Source of the DNA: Pelagerythrobacter aerophilus
GTDB taxonomy: Bacteria; Pseudomonadota; Alphaproteobacteria; Sphingomonadales; Sphingomonadaceae
Direction of reading: 5' to 3'
Assembly: GCF_003581645.1 (NCBI RefSeq)
Contig: NZ_QXFK01000019.1
Coordinates: 124,001 to 188,000, forward strand
Length of the DNA stretch: 64,000 nucleotides
The first letter of the stretch is position 1, and every line of letters starts with the position of its first letter. The notes beneath the pieces are model-generated. The model had not been told where the DNA came from. It saw nothing but the letters and a program-made list of their open reading frames with translations, and did no database searches. A program made the position numbers and the translations under genes. Below, piece by piece: positions 14,975-24,372 of the stretch.

Positions 14975-17730
14975 ACCAGGTCCGCGTCCCCAAGCAGCGC
15001 GCGATCCTCGACCGGCGCGCCCTGGCTGAAACAATCGCCGGGCTGGTGGAGGATCGGGGGGCGGACGCCCGCAACGGGGTGGTCGAAGCCCTCCGCGATG
15101 CTCTGGACAAGGGCCGCGAGGAACTGCGCCGGCGGCTCGAGGCCAAACCTCACGCCGGCCATGAATGCGTCGCGGGCCATGCCTTCCTGATCGACCAGAT
15201 GGTGCGGCTGATCCACGACTACGTGGTGGAGCACGTCTATCCGGTCGGCAATCGTTCGGAAGGGGAACGGCTCGCGATCCTCGCGGTCGGTGGCTACGGC
15301 CGGGCCGAGATGGCGCCGCATTCGGACGTCGACATCGCCTTCCTCACCCCCACCCGCCGCGCACCGTGGTGCGAGCAGGTCATCGAAGCCATGCTCTACT
15401 TGCTGTGGGACCTGGGGCTGAAAGTCGGCCACTCCAGCCGCACCCCCGACGACATGGTGCGCATGGCCAAGGAAGACGTCACCATCCGCACCGCGCTGCT
15501 CGAAGGACGCTACGTCTGGGGCGACCAGGCGCTCTACGACGAAGCGCGTCGGCGCTTCTGGGCGGAAGTGGTGAACGGCACCGAGCGCCAGTTCGTCGCC
15601 GAAAAGCTGGCGGAGCGCAACGCGCGCCACAAGCGCATGGGTGATAGCCGCTACGTCGTCGAACCCAACGTCAAGGACGGCAAGGGCGGCCTGCGCGACC
15701 TGCAGACGCTCTACTGGCTCGGGAAATACATTCACAAGGTCAGGAGCGCAGCGGAGCTGGTCGACGTCGGCCTGCTGACCGCGCCGGAATATCGCAGCTT
15801 CCGCCGCGCCGAAGGCTTCATGCTGGCGGTGCGCTGCCACCTGCACATGATCACCGGCCGCGCCGAGGACCGGCTGACCTTCGATCTCCAGCGGCAGGTC
15901 GCCATGCGGATGAACTTCGTCGACCGCCCGGGCAAGAGCCAGGTCGAGCGGTTCATGCAGTTCTACTTCCTCCAGGCCAAACGGGTCGGCAGCCTGACGG
16001 GCGTGTTCCTTGCCCATATCGATGAGCAGTTCGCACAAAAGCACGCGCGCAAGGGCCTACTCGCCGGATTCAAGGCCCGCCCCCGCAGCCTCAAAGGCTA
16101 TCGCGTGTTCGGAGGCCGCATCGGTGCGCCGCACGACGACTGGTTCCGCAAGGATCCGGTGCGGCTGATCGAAATCTTCCGGATCGCGGAGGCCGAGGGA
16201 TTCGAAATCGAGCCCGCGACCATGCGTCAGGCCGATCGCGATTCGCGCCTCATCACCGCCGAGGTGCGCGACGACCCGCGCGCCAATGCGCTGTTCCTCG
16301 AGCTCCTCGCAGGGCGCAACGACCCCGAAACCGCGCTGCGCTGGATGAACGAGGCCGGCGTATTCGGCCGCTTCGTGCCCGACTTCGGCAAGGTCAACGC
16401 GCAGATGCAGTTCGACATGTACCACCACTACACGGTGGACGAGCACACGATCCGCGCGATCGGGCTGCTGAGCCGGATCGAAAAGGGTGAACTGGCCGAA
16501 GATCATCCACGCTCTACGCGGCTGATCCACAAGCTGGCCTCGCGCCGGGCCGCCTATGTCGCAGTCCTGCTGCACGATATCGCGAAAGGGCGCGGGGGCG
16601 ACCATTCGGTGCTCGGCGAAGGCGTCGCGCGCGAGTTGTGCCCGCGGTTCGGGCTGAGCGAGAACGAGACCGACCTCGTCGCCTGGCTCGTGCGCCAGCA
16701 CCTGCTGATGAGCGCGACCGCCTTCAAGCGCGACCTGACCGATCCCAAGACGATCGAGGACTTCGTTGCCGAGGTGCAGAGCGTCGAGCGGCTTCAACAC
16801 CTGCTGATCCTGACCGCGGTCGACATCCGCGCGGTCGGCCCTGGCACCTGGAACAGCTGGAAGCGGCAGTTGCTCGGCGAGCTCTACGACGCGGCGCACG
16901 AGCGCCTGCGGCTCGGCCATATGCGGCACGGCCGTACGGAGCGGGTGGCCGCGAAGAAAGAGGCCGTCGGCGAGCTTCTGGGCGCGGATGCCGAACTCGT
17001 CGGGCAATATGCCGCGGATTTCGGCGATCCCTACTGGATCGCGGAGCCCGAGGACATCATCGCGCTCAACTTGCGCCAGTTCGTTGCCGCACGGCGCAAA
17101 CAGCACGACCTGTCGGTGCATTGCGAGGTCTATCCCTCGCGCGGGGCGACGCTGGTGAGCGTGATCGCGGCGGACCACCCGGGTCTCTTCTACCGTATCG
17201 CGGGGGGGATCCATCTGGCGGGCGCGAACATCATCGACGCGCGCATTCACACCACCCGCGCCGGCTGGGCGGTCGACAATTTTCTCGTCCAGGACCCGCA
17301 CGGCCAGCCGTTCTACGAAACCGAGCAACTCCGACGGATCGAGACCGCGATCGGCGACGCGCTCGCCAACCGCATCGAACTGGTCCCGCGTCTGGCCAAG
17401 CGGCCGCTGTCGCACAGCCGCGCCAAGGCGTTCGACGTGCGCCCGCGGGTGATCGTCGACAACAAGGCGTCGAACCGCTTCACCGTGGTCGAGGTCAACG
17501 CGCGCGACCGGCCCGCGTTGCTCAACCGGCTCGCCCGCGCCTTGTTCGATTGTCAGCTGGTCGTCCACTCCGCGCACGTTACCGCCTACGGCGAGCGTGC
17601 AGCGGACACGTTCTACGTGACCGATCTGCTGGGGGAGAAAGTCGAGGCGACCGAGCGCATCACCGCGATCGAGAGCGCGCTCCTAGATGCCGCGAGCGAC
17701 CGGCGGCAGGCCGAGCTGGAAGCGACGTGA
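14971..17730 (+). CDS. glnD: [protein-PII] uridylyltransferase / uridylyl-removing enzyme
   Basis: A 919-residue nitrogen-status sensor that uridylylates and deuridylylates PII proteins. The nucleotidyltransferase domain carries GGYGRAEMAPHSDVDIAF with catalytic Asp119/Asp121. The HD hydrolase domain has HHYTVDEHT and VLLHDIAKGRGGDHS near residue 530. Two C-terminal ACT domains (near VSVIAADHPGLFYRIAGG and VEVNARDRPALLNRLA) bind glutamine. The start is a TTG at 14971 overlapping the ligase stop (TTGA), ten bases after GGAG. It gives the usual alphaproteobacterial length, and no ATG lies close downstream. Coupling to an acyl-CoA ligase is unusual. Confidence 0.92.
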   Translation: MNQVRVPKQRAILDRRALAETIAGLVEDRGADARNGVVEALRDALDKGREELRRRLEAKPHAGHECVAGHAFLIDQMVRLIHDYVVEHVYPVGNRSEGERLAILAVGGYGRAEMAPHSDVDIAFLTPTRRAPWCEQVIEAMLYLLWDLGLKVGHSSRTPDDMVRMAKEDVTIRTALLEGRYVWGDQALYDEARRRFWAEVVNGTERQFVAEKLAERNARHKRMGDSRYVVEPNVKDGKGGLRDLQTLYWLGKYIHKVRSAAELVDVGLLTAPEYRSFRRAEGFMLAVRCHLHMITGRAEDRLTFDLQRQVAMRMNFVDRPGKSQVERFMQFYFLQAKRVGSLTGVFLAHIDEQFAQKHARKGLLAGFKARPRSLKGYRVFGGRIGAPHDDWFRKDPVRLIEIFRIAEAEGFEIEPATMRQADRDSRLITAEVRDDPRANALFLELLAGRNDPETALRWMNEAGVFGRFVPDFGKVNAQMQFDMYHHYTVDEHTIRAIGLLSRIEKGELAEDHPRSTRLIHKLASRRAAYVAVLLHDIAKGRGGDHSVLGEGVARELCPRFGLSENETDLVAWLVRQHLLMSATAFKRDLTDPKTIEDFVAEVQSVERLQHLLILTAVDIRAVGPGTWNSWKRQLLGELYDAAHERLRLGHMRHGRTERVAAKKEAVGELLGADAELVGQYAADFGDPYWIAEPEDIIALNLRQFVAARRKQHDLSVHCEVYPSRGATLVSVIAADHPGLFYRIAGGIHLAGANIIDARIHTTRAGWAVDNFLVQDPHGQPFYETEQLRRIETAIGDALANRIELVPRLAKRPLSHSRAKAFDVRPRVIVDNKASNRFTVVEVNARDRPALLNRLARALFDCQLVVHSAHVTAYGERAADTFYVTDLLGEKVEATERITAIESALLDAASDRRQAELEAT

Positions 17731-17743
17731 ATGCAACACAGAG

Positions 17744-17759
17744 CGACCGAATTCGGTCG
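17744..17759. promoter_or_regulatory. 16-bp perfect palindrome upstream of TonB receptor
   Basis: CGACCGAATTCGGTCG is a perfect 16-bp palindrome 14 bases after the glnD stop and 75 bases before the receptor start. No T-run follows, so it is not a rho-independent terminator. It is a plausible dimeric repressor site for the receptor gene, and no regulator gene lies next to it. Confidence 0.4.
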
Positions 17760-17833
17760 TTCGTGGAAACGATGTTTCCTCCAGCCCCTGCTCACGTTAA
17801 CGAAAGCGTCAAGTTTTGGTGGAGGAGAACAAC

Positions 17834-20587
17834 ATGAAGAATACGATATCCTTTCGTGCGCTCGCCCTCGCCGGGGCAAGCATTGCATTGCTTCCCCAGG
17901 CGGCACTCGCGCAGGACGCCGGCGCTCAGGAACCGGCCGCGGAAACCGAAGCTGCGTCCGAGGCGACCGGCCCGGTCATCGTCGTCACCGCGCAAGGGCG
18001 CCAGCAGTCGCTGGCCGACGTTCCGGTCGCCGTCTCGGCCGTTTCCGGCGAATTGCTGGAGAAGTCGGGCACCAACGACATTCGCGAGTTGAACCAGGTG
18101 GCCCCTTCGCTGCTCGTCTCCTCCACCGGCAACGAGGCCAACGGCTCGGCGCGTATCCGCGGCATCGGCACAGTCGGCGACAACCCGGGCCTCGAAAGCT
18201 CGGTCGCGGTGTTCGTCGACGGCGTCTACCGCTCGCGCTCGGGCAATGCGCTGAGCGAGCTCGGCCCGATCGACCGGATCGAGATCCTGCGCGGGCCGCA
18301 GGGCACGCTGGGCGGCCGCAACGCCTCCGCCGGCCTGATCAGCATCTACACCGCCCCGCCCGAGTTCGAGATGAGCGGCTACGGCGCTTTCACCTACGGC
18401 AACTACGATGCGATCCGCGTCGAAGGCGGGATAAACGTGCCGCTGGGCCAGACGGTTGCGGCGCGCGTCGACGGCGTCTATTTCAAGCGTGACGGGTTCT
18501 ACAACGACGTCAACAACGACACGACCGTCAACAATCGCGACCGCTACCTCGTGCGCGGACAGCTCCTGTTCGAACCGAGCGACACGCTCAGCTTCCGCCT
18601 GGTCGGCGACTACTCGAAAAAGGACGAGGCGTGCTGCGCCTCGACCTTCGTGCAGACCGACTTCGCACCGCTCGCGCGTTTGAGCGACGATCTGCCGGCC
18701 ACTTCGGCCGAGGCGAAGTTCGACTATCCGGGGACGAGCACACCCGCGCTGACGAGCACCGAGAACCCGATCATTCCGATCCTTCTCGCGCTCGGCCAGG
18801 ATCCGCGGGCGCTGACCCAAGGCACGTTCAACCGCGACATCTATGTCACCCCCGGGCGGAGCTACGCGGGCGAGACCGAGGATTACGGTATCTCGGGCGA
18901 GCTCAACTGGGAGCTCGGGAACGTCACCCTCACGTCGATCACCGCCTATCGCGAATATTCCAACACGCAGGGGTCGGACACCGACTACACCCAGCTCGAC
19001 ATCCTTTACCGTGAGCCGGGCGATTTCGCCGGGGCACGCGCATTCAAGACCTTTACCCAGGAACTGCGGCTCCAGGGCAGCGCGTTCGACGACAGGCTCG
19101 ACTGGCTGGTCGGCGGTTTCTACGCCAACGAGAAGCTGCGGGTGCGGGACAATCTCCGGTTCGGCGAGGACTACGGCGCGTTCGCGCCGTGCCGTGTGGT
19201 CAACGCGGTCAACCCGGCCCTCGCTTCGCCTACCAGCAGCGGGTGTCTCAGCGCCGGCGGCCGCGCCGTATTGCTCGCAGCGAACGGCGGCGCCGGTGCC
19301 TTCGGGCCGGCGACGCCTCTCATCTTCGCTGGTCTCGACAACCTCGCCCAACTCAACGACCTTGGCGGGACGGGCGACGTCTACAATCAGAAGAGCAAGA
19401 ACTTCGCGCTCTTCACGCATAACATCTTCCACGTCACCGACACGGTCGATCTCACTCTCGGCCTTCGTTACACCAATGAAACGAAGGACTTCGATGCGGC
19501 GTTCGGCAACGACAACACGGTTTGCCCTACGAACCGCGCGCTTCTCGGCGGGCTGCTCGGCGTGCCGGCGCTGGCCCCTCTGGCAGGCGGGATCATCTCG
19601 CTTTCGTGCCAAGGCAACTCGACCTCGGAACTCGACGGGGTAACGCTCAGCGACACGCGTGACGAGGACGAGTTCACCGGCACCGCCGTGCTGAGCTGGA
19701 AGCCGACACCGGACCTCCTTCTCTACGGCTCGTACTCGCGCGGCTACAAGGCCGGCGGGTTCAATCTCGACCGTTCGGCGCTTTCCAATCCGGTTCTGTT
19801 TGACCCGGACACCATCGACGTCGGCGCGCTTCAGTTCGACGAGGAAACGGTCGACGCGTTCGAAATCGGCGCCAAGTACTCGACCCGCGAATTCGGGCTG
19901 AGCGTCGCCGCATTCCGGCAGGAGTTCTCCAACTTCCAGCTCAACACGTTCAACGGCTCGGTCTTCCTGGTCCAGAACATCAACGCCTGCTCGGAAGATC
20001 TCGGCGGAGCAGATCGCGATGGGAGCGCGGCGACTGGCGCCTGCACGCCCGAGAACGTGCAGCCGGGCGTGGTCGCGCAGGGCATCGAGATCGAAGGCTC
20101 GCTCAACCCCGCCCGCGATCTCGCGGTTACCCTGGGCGTGACCTATTCCGACACGAGCTACGAGGACAACCTGATCGGCGACGACAGCGGTGCGCCGCTC
20201 GATCCGGCGCTGCGCCTCCTGCCGGGCGACAACATGTCGAACGCGCCGGAGTGGGTCGCGACCTCGTCGATCTCGTGGACGCCAGAGCTGGGTTCGAGCG
20301 GGATGCGTGGCCTCGTGTTCTTCAACGCGCGCCTGTCGGACGATTACAACACTGGCTCAGACCTGCTCTACGGCAAGGAGCAGGACAGCTACGTCGTCGT
20401 CAACGGCCGCGTCGGGATAACCAATATCGCCGATCGCTTCTCGATCGAAGGGTGGGTGCAGAACCTGTTCGACAAGAACTACACCCAGGTCGCGTTCAAC
20501 ACCCCGTTCATTGCCGAACAGCAGACCTACTCGGCCTTCCTCGCCGAGCCGCGGACCTACGGCATCACGGTGCGCGGCGAGTTCTGA
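17834..20587 (+). CDS. TonB-dependent receptor
   Basis: A 917-residue outer-membrane receptor. A signal peptide (about residues 1-27, ending PQAALAQ) is followed by an acidic/Ala-rich linker and the TonB box region VIVVTAQG. The plug domain contains DVPVAVSAVSGELLEKSG, RIRGIGTVGDNPG and IEILRGPQGTLGGRNASAG, and a 22-strand barrel ends in RTYGITVRGEF. The ATG at 17834 follows GGAGGAGAACAAC; an upstream TTG is worse. Four Cys residues sit in extracellular loops (CCAS and others). Substrate is unknown; in sphingomonads such receptors import siderophores, sugars or hydrophobic compounds. It stands alone, followed by a terminator. Confidence 0.9.
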   Translation: MKNTISFRALALAGASIALLPQAALAQDAGAQEPAAETEAASEATGPVIVVTAQGRQQSLADVPVAVSAVSGELLEKSGTNDIRELNQVAPSLLVSSTGNEANGSARIRGIGTVGDNPGLESSVAVFVDGVYRSRSGNALSELGPIDRIEILRGPQGTLGGRNASAGLISIYTAPPEFEMSGYGAFTYGNYDAIRVEGGINVPLGQTVAARVDGVYFKRDGFYNDVNNDTTVNNRDRYLVRGQLLFEPSDTLSFRLVGDYSKKDEACCASTFVQTDFAPLARLSDDLPATSAEAKFDYPGTSTPALTSTENPIIPILLALGQDPRALTQGTFNRDIYVTPGRSYAGETEDYGISGELNWELGNVTLTSITAYREYSNTQGSDTDYTQLDILYREPGDFAGARAFKTFTQELRLQGSAFDDRLDWLVGGFYANEKLRVRDNLRFGEDYGAFAPCRVVNAVNPALASPTSSGCLSAGGRAVLLAANGGAGAFGPATPLIFAGLDNLAQLNDLGGTGDVYNQKSKNFALFTHNIFHVTDTVDLTLGLRYTNETKDFDAAFGNDNTVCPTNRALLGGLLGVPALAPLAGGIISLSCQGNSTSELDGVTLSDTRDEDEFTGTAVLSWKPTPDLLLYGSYSRGYKAGGFNLDRSALSNPVLFDPDTIDVGALQFDEETVDAFEIGAKYSTREFGLSVAAFRQEFSNFQLNTFNGSVFLVQNINACSEDLGGADRDGSAATGACTPENVQPGVVAQGIEIEGSLNPARDLAVTLGVTYSDTSYEDNLIGDDSGAPLDPALRLLPGDNMSNAPEWVATSSISWTPELGSSGMRGLVFFNARLSDDYNTGSDLLYGKEQDSYVVVNGRVGITNIADRFSIEGWVQNLFDKNYTQVAFNTPFIAEQQTYSAFLAEPRTYGITVRGEF

Positions 20588-20614
20588 CGCGCAGCAAAGA
20601 TACGAACGAAGGAA

Positions 20615-20639
20615 GGGGCGCTCTCGGGCGCCCCTTTTT
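20615..20639 (+). terminator. rho-independent terminator of TonB receptor gene
   Basis: GGGGCGC (20615-20621) pairs with GCGCCCC (20628-20634) across a six-base loop and is followed by TTTTT (20635-20639). It sits 27 bases after the receptor stop and just before the convergent yggS stop. Confidence 0.85.
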
Positions 20640-20646
20640 CATTTCA

Positions 20647-21309
20647 TTACGTGCGCGTGCCGAACAGCGCCGTGCCCACCCGCACGTGGGTCGCGCCGAG
20701 CATGATGGCGGTCTCGTAATCGCCACTCATGCCCATGCTGCGCCCGTCCAGCCCGTGGTCGCGCGCCAGCTTGTCGAGCAGGGCGAAAAACGGGGCGGGT
20801 TCGATCTCCAGCGGCGGAATGCACATCAGGCCGGCGACCGGGATATCGGCCTCGCCAGCCTGCTTCAGCAGTTGCGGCAGTTCGCCGATCGGACAGCCGC
20901 CCTTCTGCTCCTCGCTCCCGATGTTCACCTGGACGAAGCACGACACGCGCTTGTCCGCCTTGTCCATGGCCCTGGCAAGCGCCTTCACCAGGCTGGAGCG
21001 GTCGAGCGAGTGAATGACGTCGAACAGCGCGACGGCCTCGTCCGCTTTGTTCGACTGAAGCTGCCCGATGAGGTGGAGCTGCACCGCCGGGTTCGCCTCG
21101 CGGAGTGCAGGCCACTTGCCCTGCGCCTCCTGCACGCGGTTCTCTCCGAACGCGCGCTGCCCCTGCCGCAGCAGCGGTTCGATGGCGCCGGCCGGGTGCG
21201 TCTTGCTCACCGCGACGAGCGTGACGTCGTCGGGCTTGCGCCGCGCCACCTTGCACGCCTTCGCGATGTTCGCGCGGACCTGTTCGAGCGGGGTCTCTGG
21301 GTTTTCCAT
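20647..21309 (-). CDS. yggS: YggS-family pyridoxal phosphate homeostasis protein
   Basis: A 220-residue PLP-binding protein with an alanine-racemase-like TIM barrel and no second domain. The PLP lysine is in VTLVAVSKTHP near residue 36. GENRVQEAQ, HLIGQLQSNK near residue 80, GLMCIPPLE, LSMGMSGDYE-type sequence (RSMGMSGDYETAI) and VRVGTALFG complete the family pattern. It buffers free PLP and affects amino acid and keto acid pools rather than catalysing a known reaction. The ATG at 21309 is one base from the GTG of the divergent ThiE-like frame, so promoters must overlap coding sequence. Confidence 0.93.
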   Translation of the reverse strand: MENPETPLEQVRANIAKACKVARRKPDDVTLVAVSKTHPAGAIEPLLRQGQRAFGENRVQEAQGKWPALREANPAVQLHLIGQLQSNKADEAVALFDVIHSLDRSSLVKALARAMDKADKRVSCFVQVNIGSEEQKGGCPIGELPQLLKQAGEADIPVAGLMCIPPLEIEPAPFFALLDKLARDHGLDGRSMGMSGDYETAIMLGATHVRVGTALFGTRT

Positions 21310-21331
21310 CGTGCCGCGCTATAGCGTCCAC

Positions 21332-21877
21332 GTGCCCCGACGCCAGACCCGTCCTGCCCCCCTGCCCGACCTGTGGCTGCTCTCCGACGCGCGTAACGAT
21401 GCGCGGCTCGAGCAGGCGCTGCGCGCGCTGCCGCGAGGCTCGGGGTTCGTTTTCCGCCACTATCACCTCGCATCCGACGCCAGGCGGCGGCGGTTCGAGG
21501 AACTGGCGCAGGTCGCTCGGGGATGCGGGCACGCGGCGATCCTTTCGGGCAGCGCCGGCGAAGCGGAACGCTGGCGCGCGGACGGCCTCTACGGCCCGGC
21601 CGGCTGCATCGGACCCGGCGGGCCGAGGCTGCGGATCGCCACCGCGCACGACCGCGCCGAGATCGAGGCAGCCAATGCGATCGGCGCCGACGCCGTGATG
21701 CTCTCGCCCGTCTTCGCCACACGCTCGCACCCGGATGCACCGGCGCTGGGCCCTGAGCGATTTCGCGCGCTGGCGGCGCTTGCCCGAATGCCGGTGATCG
21801 CGCTCGGCGGAATGACCGCGGCGCGCGCGCGGGAACTCGATTGGCCGCGCTGGGCGGCGATCGACGGGCTTTCCTGA
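21332..21877 (+). CDS. thiamine phosphate synthase-like TIM-barrel protein
   Basis: A 181-residue protein of the ThiE/TenI family. LPDLWLLSDARND opens the barrel, GADAVMLSPVFATRSHP near residue 120 is the diphosphate/phosphate loop region, and VIALGGMTAARARE near residue 155 is the phosphate-binding loop. It is short and lacks an obvious pyrophosphate-binding arginine motif of true ThiE, so it may be a TenI-like paralogue. Two GTG starts are possible (21311 and 21332). I chose 21332 because 21311 would abut the divergent yggS start. Confidence 0.7.
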   Translation: MPRRQTRPAPLPDLWLLSDARNDARLEQALRALPRGSGFVFRHYHLASDARRRRFEELAQVARGCGHAAILSGSAGEAERWRADGLYGPAGCIGPGGPRLRIATAHDRAEIEAANAIGADAVMLSPVFATRSHPDAPALGPERFRALAALARMPVIALGGMTAARARELDWPRWAAIDGLS

Positions 21878-21915
21878 CGGGTGAAGGGGCATCACGAAGG
21901 GGGCTGCGTTCCCTC

Positions 21916-21944
21916 TTGACAAAACGAACCATATCGGTTAAATA
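21916..21944 (+). promoter_or_regulatory. sigma70-type promoter of ftsK
   Basis: A perfect TTGACA -35 at 21916-21921 is followed after 17 bases by TAAATA at 21939-21944 (4 of 6 to TATAAT). It lies about 80 bases before the chosen ftsK start, in an otherwise non-coding gap. It is the clearest vegetative promoter in the window. Confidence 0.65.
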
Positions 21945-22025
21945 CGCACTCTGCCGCAGGATTCTTGACGCAGGAGTCCGCTCGGGCGCATGATGCCCGC
22001 ACTCACGGGAAGTAGGGGAACGACG

Positions 22026-24371
22026 ATGGCCACCCGTGCAATCGGGAAATCGCCGACAGCCGACTGGCGCGCTGCATTGCGCCGCTCGCTGCGCCGCGCC
22101 GCGCAGATGGTGGGCGCGGCCGTGCTGTTTGCGACCGCCGTGTTCCTCACGCTGTCGCTGGTCAGCTATACGCATACCGACCCGAGCCCCTCGACGGCCG
22201 CTTCGGGCACGGACATCGCCAACTGGATGGGCGCGAGCGGCGCCTGGGCGGCGGAGCGTGCGCTGTTCCTGTTCGGCCTCAGCGCGGTGCTCCTGCTCCC
22301 GCTGCTCTACATCGGCGCGCGCAAACTGTGGCGCGATGTCGAGGAGGAGGACCGCGACACCGACACGCACTGGCTGCGTCCGGTCGGCATGCTGCTGCTG
22401 GCGATGGTGCTGCTATCCACCGTGCTGGCGCTCGCGTTCGAAGGGCCCGGCTGGGCGCTGCCTGCCTCGATGGGAGGGATCAGCGGCCTGCTCGGCGCGG
22501 CCGCCGTCGAGGGGATCGCCAGCCGCCTGCCGGAAGGCGCCCAGGGCTGGGCGATCCTCGGTATCGCACTGGCCAGCCTTGCGCTGGGCGTTGCGCTGCT
22601 GACCCGCGTGTTCGCGATCGACTGGCGCGCCCTGCTGACCCTGCCGCTGTTCCTCAAGCGCGCGCCCGCCCTGAAGCAGGCCGACATTCCCTTCCTGCCG
22701 AAACAGCGGCGGCAGGCGAAAGCCAGGCCTTCCACCGATGACGACGAGGGCGCGGAGCAGACCGCCTCCCCCCCTCGCCGCAGCCCCGAAATCGCAGAAC
22801 GCACCGCGCCGCCGAGGAAGGCCACGCCCGCCAAGCCCGCGCAGCGCGACATGTTCGCCGCCTACGAGCTGCCCAGCCTCGACATTCTCGAAGAACCGCC
22901 CGCCGACAAGGGCCCCAAGCTCGACAAGCTTGCGCTGGAGCGCAACGCGCGCCTGCTCGAAACGGTGCTCGACGACTTCAACGTCAAGGGCGAGATCACC
23001 GCGGTCCGCACCGGGCCGGTGGTGACGATGTACGAGCTCGAACCCGCACCCGGCATCAAGGCCAGCCGGGTGGTCGGCCTGGCCGAGGACATTGCGCGCA
23101 ACATGAGCGCGATCAGTGCCCGCGTCAGCCCGATCCCGGGCAAGACCGTGATGGGCATCGAACTGCCCAACGCGCATCGCCAGACGGTCGCGTTCAAGGA
23201 ACTCGCCGCGTGCGAGGCATTCGCGAATGCCAAGGGCAACCTGCCGATCATCCTCGGCAAGGATATCGCGGGCGAGCCGATCGTCGCCGATCTCGCCGCG
23301 ATGCCGCACTTGCTCGTGGCGGGCACCACCGGTTCGGGCAAGTCGGTCGGCCTCAACTGCATCCTGCTCAGCCTGCTCTACCGCTTCACGCCCGAAGAGT
23401 GCCGGATGATCCTGGTCGATCCCAAGGTGCTCGAACTCAAGAGCTACGACGACATCCCGCACCTGCTTTCCCCGGTGGTGACGGAGCCGCACAAGTCGGT
23501 CCGCGCACTCAAGTGGGCGGTCGAGGAGATGGAGCGGCGCTACCGCATGATGAGCTCGATCAACTCGCGCAACATCAACTCGTTCAACGAGCGCGTGAAG
23601 GCCGCGATCGCCAAGGGCAAGCCGCTCGGCCGGCGCGTGCAGACCGGGTTCGACCCCGAGACCGGCGAGGAGCTCTACGAGGAAGAGCAGCTCGACTATA
23701 CGCCGCTGCCGCAGATCGTGCTGATCGTCGACGAGCTCGCCGATCTCATGGTCACGGTCGGCAAGGAGATCGAGGTGTTGATCCAGCGCCTCAGCCAGAA
23801 GAGCCGCGCCGCGGGCATCCACCTGATCATGGCGACGCAGCGCCCCTCGGTCGACGTCATCACCGGCGTGATCAAGGCCAACCTGCCGACGCGGATCAGC
23901 TTCCACGTCACCAGCCGGATCGACAGCCGCACGATCCTGGGCGAGCAGGGTGCGGAGCAGCTCCTGGGCAAGGGCGACATGCTCTACAAGCCGTCGTCGG
24001 GCGCGATGAAGCGCGTGCACGGCCCGTTCGTGTCAGACGAGGAAGTCGAGGCGGTCGCCGACCACTGGCGCGCGCAGGGCAAGCCCGAATACGTCGATGC
24101 CGTGACCGAGGAACCGGAAGACGGCGGCTTCAGCTTCGACGATGAACTGACCGCGAGCGACAATCCGGACGAACGCAAGTACCGCCAGGCGTGCCAGATC
24201 GTGTTCGAGAACCAGAAGGCCAGCGGTTCGTGGCTCCAGCGCCAGATGGGCGTCGGCTACAACACGGCCGCCAAGTGGATCGAACGGATGGAGGAAGACG
24301 GGCTGGTCGGACCGGCCAACCACGTCGGCCGCCGCGACATCTATCGCGACCGCGACGGGAATCCGCTCTAG
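22026..24371 (+). CDS. ftsK: DNA translocase FtsK
   Basis: A 781-residue septal DNA pump that moves chromosome termini during division. The N-terminus has four to five membrane helices within residues 25-200. A short charged linker follows, then the motor: Walker A GTTGSGKSVG with Lys439, Walker B IVLIVDELADLM, and sensor ATQRPSVDVITG. The C-terminal gamma winged-helix (FENQKASGSWLQRQMGVGYN...ERMEEDGLVG) reads KOPS sites and contacts XerD. ATG 22026 follows AGGGGAACGACG. An in-frame ATGATG at 21990 has a poorly spaced GGAG and is the alternative start. Confidence 0.94.
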   Translation: MATRAIGKSPTADWRAALRRSLRRAAQMVGAAVLFATAVFLTLSLVSYTHTDPSPSTAASGTDIANWMGASGAWAAERALFLFGLSAVLLLPLLYIGARKLWRDVEEEDRDTDTHWLRPVGMLLLAMVLLSTVLALAFEGPGWALPASMGGISGLLGAAAVEGIASRLPEGAQGWAILGIALASLALGVALLTRVFAIDWRALLTLPLFLKRAPALKQADIPFLPKQRRQAKARPSTDDDEGAEQTASPPRRSPEIAERTAPPRKATPAKPAQRDMFAAYELPSLDILEEPPADKGPKLDKLALERNARLLETVLDDFNVKGEITAVRTGPVVTMYELEPAPGIKASRVVGLAEDIARNMSAISARVSPIPGKTVMGIELPNAHRQTVAFKELAACEAFANAKGNLPIILGKDIAGEPIVADLAAMPHLLVAGTTGSGKSVGLNCILLSLLYRFTPEECRMILVDPKVLELKSYDDIPHLLSPVVTEPHKSVRALKWAVEEMERRYRMMSSINSRNINSFNERVKAAIAKGKPLGRRVQTGFDPETGEELYEEEQLDYTPLPQIVLIVDELADLMVTVGKEIEVLIQRLSQKSRAAGIHLIMATQRPSVDVITGVIKANLPTRISFHVTSRIDSRTILGEQGAEQLLGKGDMLYKPSSGAMKRVHGPFVSDEEVEAVADHWRAQGKPEYVDAVTEEPEDGGFSFDDELTASDNPDERKYRQACQIVFENQKASGSWLQRQMGVGYNTAAKWIERMEEDGLVGPANHVGRRDIYRDRDGNPL

Positions 24372-24372
24372 A

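Noticed and set aside
17792-19612. 606-codon minus-strand open frame inside the TonB receptor
   Set aside because: Antisense shadow of receptor plug and barrel coding sequence; composition and lack of motifs match other shadows.
22413-24020. 535-codon minus-strand open frame inside ftsK
   Set aside because: Long only because the opposite strand is a conserved high-GC gene. It has no signal, motif or ribosome binding site of its own.
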